Source: Ganoderma boninense (Eukaryota; Basidiomycota; Agaricomycetes; Polyporales; Polyporaceae). From it: 64,000 nt of DNA. The stretch covers positions 496,001 through 560,000 of the forward strand of contig CM035307.1 of NCBI GenBank assembly GCA_002900995.3. The letters are read 5' to 3'. Every line of letters starts with the position of its first letter. Position 1 is the first letter of the stretch. Below the pieces are notes generated by a model. It searched no databases, was not told the origin of the DNA, and saw only the letters and a list, made by a program, of their open reading frames with translations. The translations under genes were made by a program, and so were the position numbers. This document shows, piece by piece, positions 54,144-64,000 of this stretch.

Positions 54144-55095
54144 CAGTGTTGTCATGGACGGGTCACTGACCCGTCAAGTCAATGCGTCAAGTCAAGGGGT
54201 CCACGGGTCAAGTCAATGATTGACCCGTCAAGGTCTCGTGGGAAACGGTCAATGCTGACCAATATGCACTGCGGACATGGACTGTCGGTGTTCGCTCAGG
54301 CTGTGGAGTTCGTGCTCAGAGACCTCGCGAGCAACTATACACCTCTAGTTTACCTTCACGAGGTGCCCAGAGTTGCATAGATTTGGCATAGATAAAAAGC
54401 TTTGCGCAAGCAGTGATGCCCATAGGTTTTTAATTCTTTTTCCGATCTGATCATCGTGCCCCACCACCTCTGTGCCAGCCTGGACACCCCGCCGCACGCA
54501 TGGATAAGGCCCAGCGGATACGCAATGTAAAGGAGGCCCTGAATAACGCATACAGTCTTTATTTATATTTTTGTTAAAGTTTTGTAAGGGCTAACGCAGC
54601 CTTCGTCGTTCTCGCGGGCACGAAGAGCCCGCAATAACGACGAAGTTGTTGGGGATGGCTGGGCAGCCACAATACATGTACGAGCTTCAACTTCAATATT
54701 GGGAAGCGCGCACCACAGCGCGATGGTATGCAGTGGATTGTCCCTGCTTCAAAGGAGGGGTACTGGCGGGTGACAGCAGCTACGACCCGAGCAAAGCAGA
54801 TTTGGAGCTCGAGAAAGCAGCGTGCGTTAAGTGAGGGTCGCGTGGGGTTAAATATTGCGTGTTTGTGGCCCTCCAATGTCGCGCGGTGTTTCTAACACCT
54901 GTATTGTTCATACACAGGCCCCACAGGATGAACATACCCTCGCGAAGTCCACAGACTGGAATAGCCGCCAACCTGTTGACGAGAGAGATCACATGACTCT
55001 TGACCCGTCAACTGACGGGTCATTGACGCGTCAACCGGGGTCAGTCAAACTGCTTGACGTTGATTGACGCATTGACCTTGACGTCGACAACACTG
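54144..55095. mobile_element. Non-autonomous hAT-like DNA transposon (MITE)
   Basis: 952 bp with perfect 10-bp terminal inverted repeats (CAGTGTTGTC ... GACAACACTG) and an exact 8-bp target duplication, CAATGGGC at 54136-54143 and 55096-55103. An 8-bp duplication with CAG-starting ends is diagnostic of the hAT superfamily. Inside both ends are many copies of TGAC(C/G)-type motifs (TGACCCGTCA, TTGACGCGTCAA), resembling the subterminal sites where hAT transposases bind. No transposase frame is present, so movement would need a helper element elsewhere. The intact duplication suggests a fairly recent insertion. Confidence 0.9.
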
Positions 55096-55103
55096 CAATG
55101 GGC

Positions 55104-56936
55104 CACATGCCCCCGTGCTCGGTATGCGTTATGCGCGCGCCCTCGTCCACTCCGAGCGTGCCGCGCCGCGTTCCTCGTCATAGACCTCGGTGCGTCTCGT
55201 GAACTTGCATCTGCTTGAGAAGGTGCTGTGCAGACTCGGGGATGCACGGATGACTGGGATGATGTTCTCATGTTGCCCACGGACCGTCGGCTCCGAGCCG
55301 CATTAGCAACTGCGGCGCATTCGGGTTGCATATGCACTTATGCATATGGAGATACCTCAGTTGCTCCCGCGCGCTGGGGGCTCCACGTTCCAGACTCCAG
55401 GTTCTGGACCTCGCTGCAGCGATGTGTATCGAGAACCCGCGAGAAAACGTACACTTACATACAGCCACGTACAGCACAATTGAAGAACAATTCAGCTCGC
55501 GGCCGGCGCGGACTCGGAGTCTGAGTCGCGGAGTCTCGGGATGGAGAGCGGACGGTGGCGTCGACCGGGACGTAAGCCCAAGCTTCTCTCGCTCTCCGAG
55601 TCTTCCCAGGTCTTCCCACTTGGCCCTTCTCTTCTCTCGACGATTCGACACGAGCTTCGCGAAAAACTTTCGCGCCGCACTCGCGCCATCGCGTCCTATC
55701 GCCTTCATGGGAAGCGGTTATGTCAGCGACTCGCGGGCATCGAGGTCAGTAAGTAAGTGTTGACACATTGACAAACTCGTGAATATTACTGTAATCCTGA
55801 TATCAACCTCACGCCCAGCCGCGAGAGACCGTGGCCGTGGCGGTGTGGTGGGCGGGGGGGCGGAGCAGCGTTCCCTCGAGTCGAGTCTCCGACCGGATCG
55901 TGACTGGGCACGTTTTGGGTTTTCGGCATACCCGTCTCGCAGCGCAATGCGAGATGCCGGTCGGCGCCGGGTGCGTTGGCTTGCCTCAAGGCCCGTCAAT
56001 GTACGTGAGAGTCCGAAGGCGCCTTCGGACGGGTAAGTGGGGAACAAGGACAAGGGGGGGATCGACACCGCCCTCGCCCGGGGGCGAGCGCGGCGAGAGG
56101 ATGTGTGACTCGACGACGTTTTGCGTTGGTGTGTCAGCCGGCCGTTGCGACAAGTTCATCATCAAGCAGGGCGCCAGCTGCAGGGGGCTTGCACTGCTGT
56201 CGCGGCCAGCTGCCTCAGCTCGCAGGATTTCGATTTCGTCGGGGTTGCGTGCATATCGATGATATCTGACCGTTATGCGTTGGATGACGTCTTCCTACAG
56301 TCGACGCGGTAGCATCTTGGTGGCGCGATCATGCCCGATGGCCAGGAAGCTGCCGCGAGCTTGCGTTGTCTCGTTGTCGGCCGTGACACTGACTGATGTA
56401 GCGCGGAGCGGCGCCCTGCGGTGGGCGAAGAGCACCGCCGCGCGGACAGAGTCCGTGAGTCATCGGGAACATCAATCTATTGGGTGCGTTTCGGAATCTG
56501 AGGCAAGGGTCCAAGAAACCGAATCTGCTGCAGGATCTCGGTTGGGAAGGTAAGTGGGGCGACCCCGTCCGTTGGTGCAGGAGCAGCTTGTCATCCCCCC
56601 ATCAGGACAGGGCTGTCCCAGCGCCGCGGACGCCTTCTCGCTGCAATCCTCGCTTTTTGCAAACCATGTCGATATTCTGGACCAGGACAAGGAGACACAG
56701 ACTTCCCATCCCCCGTGACGACTGTAACCGTGACACGGCCACGCCGCCTCCACTCGACTCACCGCGATACCGCCTACAAGTACTTAAGCCCATCCGATCG
56801 TCAGCCATGCATCCTCTCATCCTCTCAACTCATCCTCCCTCATCTGCCTCCTCCCACCCCTGCATCTTCCTCTCTCGCGGGCATACTACACACCACACAA
56901 ACATCTTAGATCAGCGCTACAACAACAACAACTGCC
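55104..56936. other. Intergenic region upstream of the SDR gene
   Basis: 1.8 kb without a recognisable gene. The last ~200 bp is C/T-rich and CAAC-rich, typical of a basidiomycete promoter and 5' leader. Confidence 0.45.
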
Positions 56937-58088
56937 ATGGGTGCTTTCCAACAGAAGGTCTGGCTCATAACTGGTGCGTCGATCGCCAGCCCGGCGGCTG
57001 GCAGCCAGTCGCCCACAACGGAAGCTTACCCTTCCCTTGCCTCTTTCAGGCACGTCCTCCGGCTTTGGCAAGCGTCTCGTAGCGTCCGTGCTCGCCCGCG
57101 GCGACTGCGTCATCGCGACCGCACGCGACCTCGAGAAGCTCCGCGCGGTCTTCCCTGTACCCAACAACCGCCTGCACCTCGCCGTGCTCGACATCGCGGA
57201 CTCGACGGAGCTCATCGCGCAGCGCGTCAAGGCCATGCTCGCCGTCTGGGGCCGCATTGACGTCGTCGTCAACAACGCCGGCTACGGCGTCAAGGCCGTC
57301 CTCGAAGAGGGAGGGTGAGTGCCATGTACTTTTGAAAATCGCTCCCGGACACTCGCTCACTTGCCGCGGCTGCGAATCAGGGCGATCGCCGCGCTCACAC
57401 AGTTCCAGACCAACCTCTTCGGTGTCCTCAACGTCACCAACGCCGTCCTCCCCCACATGCGCGAGCGCCGCGCGGGCACTGTCGTCATCTTCGGCTCTCG
57501 TTCCGCATGGCGGCCAGAAGCATCAGTGCGTCTTCGTCTTCCCGTCTGCGAATCCCAACCACAACTCATTCGTGATCCGTCTTCTAGCCCGCCGGCCTGT
57601 ACGCCGCATCAAAGGCTGCTGTCCATGGTGAGCGTCTTCGCGCTTCGACGTCCCCGCACACCACGACTAACTCTCCTCCTCCTCCAGCGATCGGCGAGAC
57701 GTATGCGACCGAGCTGCGCCCCTTCGGTGTGCGCGTCCTGATCGTCGCCCCGGGCTCGTTCCGCACGGAAGGCGTGCACTCGTACCCCCCAACAATCACG
57801 ACGCGCATCCCGGCGTACGAGGACGCACGTAACGCCGGGCTCGCGCGCTTCGCCGCGGTCGCTGGCCGTGAGCGCGGCGACCCCGCGCGTGCGATGGAGC
57901 TCCTCGTCGACGTCGTCAAGGGTGAAGGCCGCGCGGCGGGCAGGGAGTGGCCGCTGTGGCTGGTCCTTGGCAGGGACGCGTACGCGGACGTGCGGGCGAA
58001 GTGCGCACGACTACTGGAGACGATGGACCGGTGGGAGGACGTCGCAACAGACCTCGAGTTCGAGTGCGAGCCCGCGCGGGGCGTGTGA
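56937..58088 (+). CDS. Short-chain dehydrogenase/reductase
   Basis: Five exons, 56937-56973, 57050-57314, 57381-57525, 57588-57627 and 57688-58088, give 295 residues. This is a classical SDR: the NAD(P)-binding motif TGTSSGFG at residues 12-19, NNAG after beta-4, and the catalytic Tyr154-x3-Lys158 (YAASK) supplied by a 40-nt exon. The catalytic Ser is probably in IFGSRSA. Serine after TGT and the Arg-rich segment following beta-2 (ATARDLEKL) favour NADP(H). The C-terminal part (PGSFRTEGVHSYPPT ... LVLGRDAYADVRAK) resembles fungal oxidoreductases of the YusZ/3-oxoacyl-reductase-like group. The substrate is unknown. Confidence 0.9.
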
Positions 58089-58706
58089 TCTCGGGCTTGG
58101 ATTCGGTTTCGGACTCGGACTCGGACTCGGACTTGGATTTGGATTGGACGGTATTTATCCCTAACTATGCTTGGATCTCTCTTTCTCCCCACACACCCTC
58201 CTCTGCATTTACCCCGGTCCGGCGCACATGTTCACATATTCTGACTTCTTGTGCTCTTTTTTCGTCTCTCATCCTTTTCTTTTCTTCCTTCGTTCTCGCA
58301 TGCATCCTCACCCCTCCATCCATTATGCGCCTCAGCCCCAGCCTCAGTCTTAGCCTCATACCTCACGGACAGTACCCTACTATTGTACCCTAGTCGACAT
58401 ATGCTCTCGCCCTCGCACTTGGACTTCGTCATCCACATCTCTCTGTAGCATAGATAGCAGTACCCCTTCCTCAGCCGTGTATCTCCATCTCCCCTCTCTG
58501 CCCTGCCAGTAGTACTTGACATTATACTAGAATACGCGGCGCTATCATATAGATGGATGCGCTGTAATATCAAAAGTTGGACCGTTTCTGACAAGCTACT
58601 ATTCGGGTGTGGGCACAACCTGTTTCGTCTCTTCTTTCATCTGTCTACATAATTCTTTCCTGACTTGCTGATTATTACAAGCAACCGGATCTCGGCTCAT
58701 TATACA
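58089..58706. other. 3' flank of the SDR gene
   Basis: Pyrimidine-rich 3' untranslated and intergenic sequence; no gene seen. Confidence 0.45.
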
Positions 58707-59171
58707 CACGACGGGCACCGCCGGGAAATCTGGCATGGAAAAATCGTGTTATTTTCCGGTGGGGTCCTACCTATGATAGAAAATCAGCAGAAATTTGCCT
58801 GGCGATGAAAGGACGACCTCGCCACATCATAAGTGCCAATTTCTCAAATGTGAAAAGGAAACCTTTGAGGGGACAGATGCAAACGTACGTGAAAGGCTGA
58901 GTTTCCCGGATAGAACAAGGGAAATGTGCGGGAAAGCCTACCTTTCGCGACACGGTACGGGGAAATTGGTGTTGAACATCACCTTTGTGGATTCTTTACC
59001 CAGGTGGCGTGAAAGGTAAACTTTCCCATTAAACGATAGGGCCTGCTAATGCAAGACAAACACTTCTTATCCCGGCAGGCGAAGTGGTCGCAAAAACAAT
59101 TGTTAAGGTAGGACTCCACCAGAAAATACCACGGTTTTCCCCCAGCAGGGTTTCTGGCGGTGCCCGTCGTG
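58707..59171. mobile_element. Non-autonomous CACTA-like DNA transposon (MITE), copy A
   Basis: 465 bp. Both ends begin CACGACGGGCACCGCC in inverted orientation (16 bp perfect), and similarity extends for about 65 bp (for example TATTTTC(C/T)GGTGG and GTCCTACC in both arms). A 3-bp duplication, ACA, flanks it at 58704-58706 and 59172-59174. Ends starting CAC with 3-bp duplications fit the EnSpm/CACTA superfamily, which in Agaricomycetes includes Plavaka-type elements. No transposase is encoded. Confidence 0.75.
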
Positions 59172-59368
59172 ACATCTACTCCGATTCCATGCCACAAATT
59201 CAACACCAAATCGGGTTGATTCTGCCATCCCTGCCGGTGCATCTTTATGATGGCTGACGTCGAGTCTGAACTCGGAGATAGAGCTCGCTTCTCGATCGGG
59301 CGAGTCTCTTGAACCCCAGCACGTCGTCCAAGGATAAACCCGAGCCCGTCGACAGCCTCGTCCAGCTG

Positions 59369-59611
59369 CACGACGGGCATGGCGCTATTTTCGACTGCAC
59401 AAAAGTCGATGAAAAGTCGTGCCCAGTGAAAGACTTTTCGCTGCACGTGACAAACTTGACAAAAGCCGAGCAAAGACCTCAGAAACGAAAGGCTTTCTCC
59501 ACCATTTTATTCGGCTTTGCACCTACCAGGGAAAAGGTTTACACGTGTATCGAATTTGTGTCCACTTTTCGCTCTTGGAGATCAATGGAGAATAGCGCCA
59601 TGCCTGTCGTG
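59369..59611. mobile_element. Non-autonomous CACTA-like DNA transposon (MITE), copy B
   Basis: 243 bp with 24-bp inverted ends starting CACGACGGGCATGGCGCTAT, 22 of 24 positions matching. It is flanked by CTG at 59366-59368 and 59612-59614. The first 11 bp of the ends match copy A 200 bp to the left, so the two belong to one family or close relatives. It ends 27 bp from the stop codon of the HNH gene and probably lies in that gene's 3' untranslated region. Confidence 0.7.
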
Positions 59612-59637
59612 CTGGTGATGCCAGTATCGGAACAAAA

Positions 59638-61067
59638 TCACGCATCAGCCCGGGCCGCGGCGACCCCCTCCCTCCACCTCCGCACCCGTTCTGCAACGCG
59701 CCTCTGCTCCTCCTCCATCGCCCAGTCCTCCTCCTCCCGATCCATCAGGCACGCCGCCAGCTCCCCCAGGGGCATGCCCAAGTACGGCACGAGCATCGCG
59801 ACGTCCAGTAAGTCCGGGCCTCCGCCCTCCCCGTGGCCGATTCCCGCGACGCGGTCCCGCGCGACGGCGCGCCGAACCCGCCCCTGCCGCCGGCGCACGC
59901 GCACCGAGGCAGCGGAGGCGTCAAATCCTCCGCGCGCGGAGTAGTAGAGCGCGTCCCAGAGCTGCGCGGCGCGCGTGTGCAGGTGCGCGGTGCCGAAGGT
60001 GTGCAGGACGGCTGCGCCGTAGATGGCGTCGAAGAGCGCGGTTGGGGGCCATTGAGAGGACGAAGACGGGAGGCGAAGCGCCGTGTTGGCGATGGGGAAG
60101 GACCGGAGCGGCTCGAAGAGGTGGATGATGTACATCTGAGCAGACTGGGAGGAGGGGTCATGGTCACGATCGGCGTCGGGGAGGGTGTGGACGTTGACGT
60201 CGCTGGCGTCCATGGCGAAGTTTGGGACCTGTACGACGCATATATGTTGGGTGAAAGGGGTGGATGGCTGAATCTGAGGATATTAATATTAATGGGGATG
60301 TGACGTACGGGCATGAACGCGAGGGTGCGACGGAGCCGCCTGTGAAAGCTGGCTTGGAGGAGGACCCCATTGCGGACATCGTCGATGGCGGGCACGATGT
60401 CCTCTGTGCGCCCGCGGCACCTGCGGGCTGTGAGGGTCTTGATGTACTGCATGCATGCGTAAGCGTTCGTTGAAGGTGCCAAGGATTTCTTTTCTTTCTT
60501 TTGAAAAAACAAAGTCACGGTCGTACGCACATTGTCGTCCTTGCAGTGAGGCACAAGGTGCACAGCGTCGCAGAACAGCTCGTTCACGTCGCTCGCCACG
60601 CAGAGCGTGTCCCGTTCCCGCAGCTCTTGGTGGAAGGTCTGGCACGCGATGCTAGATGTCGTCGTCGCCACGTAGCTGTGGACCGAGTTTGTCTCTGCTC
60701 GGTCGGCGAGGTGCGGGTCTGTGGGGAACATGAACTCTCTCTCAGCGGCACTGACGTGGTAGTACAGCGTCATCGACTGCGCCTCGGACTCAGACTCAGA
60801 GGAGAGAGGCTGGTCGTAGTCGACGAGCTCGAGCGCGTCTTGATGGCGGGAGAGGTGGCCCCGTGCGCCGGTGACGGCCCCCATGCAGTAGCGGATCCAT
60901 TTGAGAGGCTTTGAGGAGAGCTGGAGAGCGTTCACCCGCTCGACGGGGAATTCGAGACATGGGACCCACACCCAAGTGGATAGTTCTGAGTAGCCGGGTC
61001 CCCCGGGTCTGAAGGTGGGAAGCCGGGCATGGACGAGTATGACGGGACCTGCGCCTGAGGAGGACAT
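59638..61067 (-). CDS. HNH nuclease-like protein of the basidiomycete type
   Basis: Exons 61067-60531, 60446-60309 and 60228-59638 give 421 residues. The N-terminal block (GAGPVILVHARLP, GYSELSTWVWVPCLE, VERVNALQLSSKPLKWIRY) is a conserved leader of a basidiomycete-expanded family. The HNH region follows: a Cys-containing turn (RDTLCVASD), DAVHLVPH (His170, His174), VRNGVLL (Asn205) and SFHRRL (His214), ending LAFMPVPNFAMDASDV. The canonical residues are thus in place, but activity and role are unknown; the family is often described only as HNH-domain proteins. The C-terminus is charged and helical. The open frame continues upstream of 61067 (HIPENLF), so a further 5' exon is likely. Confidence 0.7.
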
Positions 61068-62860
61068 GAAGAGGTTTTCAGGGATGTGCAGGGTGAGCGC
61101 ACCCAGGACGTGAAAGCAACTGAAGTTTTGATCTGACGTAGGGGTGTGTCAGCCTCTTCCACTTACCTGGTATTTCCGTAGTGTTCTAGGGTGACAGGTC
61201 ATCTTACCACACATCCAGAGAAGGACGTTTGTTTGGCATCTGTGTAGTTTCGAATATTATGCGGGCAGGTTAAACAGCCTTGAAAGTTGTGCCACGAATC
61301 TGACTAGATGAGGCGCAGAAAACTTGAAAGCGGTATTCAGAGTTGACCGCTGAAAAGATCACAAACAATACCTGCAGATTGGACGTACAATTGTCACTGG
61401 TTCGCTTCCAACAAATGGCGTATTCGCAAGGTGGCTTCACTCACCTTCTATCGGCAATGTATGGGGAAACAGTATCGAGTATCGAGCTTCCACACCACCC
61501 GGAAGCCTTGGCCCAAAAGTTAATTCTCATTCAACTTGTTGGGCAACTGGGAAACGGTCGGGTGAAAGACAAGATCATCCCTTAGCGAGAGCAGTAGAGA
61601 ACATTCATACCTGTTACTAGTTAGATGAGAGATACTCCGTCAACGAGGAGTGTTGTACACTCCCATGAGGATGATAGAGGGCGACGCCGCGACGGGTGCA
61701 TTCGGCAAGTCCCGGAACGGATACTGCCGAGCCAAACGCTGGACACTGCAGTCCGCGGTCGCGCTTGCTTCCGGACCTTCATGTCCCTCGAGAGCAAAAC
61801 CTTCTGGGTATACGTCGCATATAGCTGGCTACAAGAGCTTTTTCCGTCTCCTTTGGCCTGGGATTCACGACGCAGGTATGTACGAGCAAATTTCTGGCGA
61901 ATGTATTCGGGTACATCCTGATCTTTGCGGAGAGGGGTGTAATGGCCCTCCGGGCAGACCTGGCGGCCCCACCTTGCATGCGACGTCAAGGAGAATTGAT
62001 ACTCGTATAGGATGCGAATTTCCGATGCCAGGTCATAGGACGCTGCGAGCTCACCCTCGTGCACTCAGTTGTGAGTGTCCGACTACTTACCACAATCAGT
62101 GTGCTTCACGCGCACAGGTAACCTTTAATTTGTTTTTAGTGCCGCCATCCAGAGCGGAATTTGGGAATGCCAATAAGAGAAGGTGCAAAACAAGCAGCCC
62201 GTTCCCGTTCACGGGCGCTAAGGCGCTCTTTGATGGAATTTCCCAACATGGTCTTCACGTTTTGATGACACCGCCGACATCGACTGTCTATATACTGCAG
62301 ACCTGGTCCACTGAAGTGGCCAGGCACTCGATTGCGACAAGACTTGTGAATAAGTATAGGTCTCCTCTATAGCATTTTGGCCTACGACTGGCACAACACA
62401 CGATTCGTCAAGACGTCGCCTCTCAATAAAGTTCGGAGATCCCTGTCGAGAACCACATAAAACTGGGCTTCGTTCGGCTTCAACCGCCCGCCACCGGCGT
62501 ACGTGTTCCACATAGGACCCTCCTCCACTGGGGCCGACGTCGATGAAAGTCCGGCTATTCTAGATTTTCTTGATCCAGGGTCTTGCTGACTGCCCTAGTT
62601 GCGCAGACGTCTACGGGCCATCGAAGACACCCAGCTTCCTCTTGCGAGTGCCGCCTTTCGAGTCAACGCCTAACGTACAGACGTGCAAAAGGCCTGTCAC
62701 TCTCCCGGCTTTCCGTCGCACACCAGTCGCAAACTTTGCTCATACCGCTTCCCCAATCCACTACCGTCCACCCCATCCCATTCCTCAAAACGATTGCCCA
62801 TGCAGACACACTGGCTCACAAAGGTACTCCACGCAGTTTCCTATGCTTAGCTCTTTTTAG
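61068..62860. other. Intergenic region, no gene recognised
   Basis: About 1.8 kb between divergent genes. Short open frames only. A first exon of the right-hand F-box-like gene is probably hidden near 62780-62830, but I could not place it. Confidence 0.4.
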
Positions 62861-64000
62861 CTTACGTTCGACAACTCTACTCTCATCAGCCCTCCGTGGG
62901 GCTCAACAACGACATTCTCCTTTCCATCGTTGCCATTTCTCCCCTTCGTGCTGCCACATCCATGATGGCCACCTGCCATGTCCTCTACCACGAAGGAGCC
63001 AAAATCGTCCTTCGCAACACTCCCGTCTCCTTCCATGAAAAGACGTCCGAGGGCAAGGCGCTTTCCCTCTTGCGCTTCATCCAGGCCGAACATTTATCGC
63101 GATGCTCCTACATCCGCGAACTCCACCTCCTAATGACCTCTGTTCCAGATTTCCTTGCGAAGGCTCTGATCCAGCTCGTGCCACGGATGATATCCCTCAA
63201 GACCCTCTTCGTTGCCATCGAAGACGCCCTTGAGTCCTACCCGGGTCTCCTCCCCGCCTTTTCTTCCCTCCAGTCAGTCGAGAAGCTCCTAGTAGCGAAC
63301 GCCGGCGAGCGTTCCTGCGAGCTCGTCAGGGCCTTCCAGTCCCCGCTGGCAGAAGCCCAAGTCCACTTCGACACCATCAGTCCTCTCACGCGCGCCCGGG
63401 ACGACCTGTCCTCCAAGACCGAGTGCCACCCGCTCGTCATGCTGCAGCACTCCGCCGCGACGCTCACGACGCTCGTCGCCGGCTTCCTCGTCGACAGCAA
63501 CATCCAGCTCATCCTCGTCCGCCCGCCCGACGTCACCTTCCCCGCCGTGGACACCCTCGTCCTGGACGAGTGCACCTCCCTCACCCTCGCCCCGTACATC
63601 AAGTGTCTCCCCAACCTCACCTGCCTCTGCATCAGGTACCGCAACCACAGCCCCTGGGACGACCACGACGACCACGGCCATGGCCAGATCCCAGGCGCCG
63701 GCCTCCCCGCGCTCCAGCGCGAGATGAACCTCACGCTGCCCGGACGGCTCGATCCTGCGACCCAGTACAAGCCCCCTACGTGGAAGCGCCTCGACGAGTA
63801 CATCGGGCCCCTCATGGACCTCTGGGTGCTCGGGCTTACCTGCCCCATCGCGTGCCTCAAGCTCGAAGACGGGTTCGCGAGACTGAGCAGCGGTGCGCGC
63901 GCGCCCACAGCACTCACCGACGTGCTGGCGTACGCGCGCCCGACGGAGCTCGCAATCGTGTTCCGGCGGTGCACCCTCACGGACTTCTTGGCGACGGACT
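62861..64000 (+). CDS. F-box-like/LRR protein, runs off the right edge
   Basis: Open frame of about 380 residues, without stop to the window end, entered after a CTTTTTAG acceptor. It starts with an F-box-like segment (LNNDILLSIVAISPLRAATSMMATCHVLYHEG), continues with RNTPVSFHEKTSEGKALSLL, then shows irregular leucine-rich repeats (YIRELHLLMTSVPDFLAKAL, MISLKTLFVAIEDALESY, LPNLTCLCIRY). This layout is the commonest expanded family in Agaricomycetes, presumed SCF ubiquitin-ligase adaptors. The start codon lies upstream in an unplaced exon. It is of the same broad family as the fragment at 31745-32616 but not closely similar. Confidence 0.72.

Noticed and set aside
61650..62372. 240-codon plus-strand frame upstream of the last gene
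   Set aside because: No domain, no codon bias like neighbouring genes, and overlapping frames of similar length on the other strand.

Overview
The window reads as nuclear DNA of a filamentous basidiomycete (Agaricomycetes, probably a wood-decay polypore). The grounds are many introns of 48-90 nt with CTAAC/CTGAT-like branch sites, G+C-rich coding exons, a pepsin-type protease, a P450, a copper-radical-oxidase remnant, an MFS sugar transporter and Nup42/Dbp4/TAF4-type housekeeping genes. It holds one 100-N assembly gap (31645-31744). Exon models below were built by hand from open frames and splice signals, so exon ends are predictions.

Left third (1-12.3 kb) is accessory. It has a 5'-partial protein made of a duplicated ~98-residue module, a protein with two RNase H1 N-terminal (viroplasmin-like) domains, a six-exon 1260-residue protein with a Zn2Cys6-spaced cysteine cluster, and a gene assembled from eleven short phase-1 exons that repeat one peptide theme (A-A-P-V ... 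D-S-D-D-G). These are followed by ~2 kb of 174-bp satellite and a fragment of a glyoxal/galactose-oxidase-type gene. None of the first four genes has a function I can name.

The middle (14.7-32.6 kb) carries an MFS sugar transporter, an aspartic protease with a possible one-nucleotide exon, a long hairpin sequence, a proline-rich NADAR-domain protein, a La-module/xRRM protein resembling the telomerase-associated LARP7/Pof8 family, the N-terminal half of a P450, the assembly gap, and the C-terminal part of an F-box/LRR-like protein. A gene-poor stretch (32.6-38.1 kb) follows.

The housekeeping block (38-50 kb) holds DBP4 (ribosome biogenesis helicase), TAF4 (TFIID), divergently an FG nucleoporin of Nup42 type, a serine/threonine racemase-dehydratase and tRNA-Thr(AGT). 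The right end (50-64 kb) is gene-poor and contains three non-autonomous DNA transposons with visible inverted repeats and target duplications (one hAT-like, two CACTA-like), an SDR oxidoreductase, an HNH-type nuclease-like protein and a 3'-partial F-box-like protein.

Three otherwise conserved genes (La-like, DBP4, NUP42) each need a one-base correction, in or next to G/C runs, and the NADAR gene shows a compensating pair. The 174-bp satellite copies differ largely by similar indels. This points to residual consensus errors rather than four independent gene losses.
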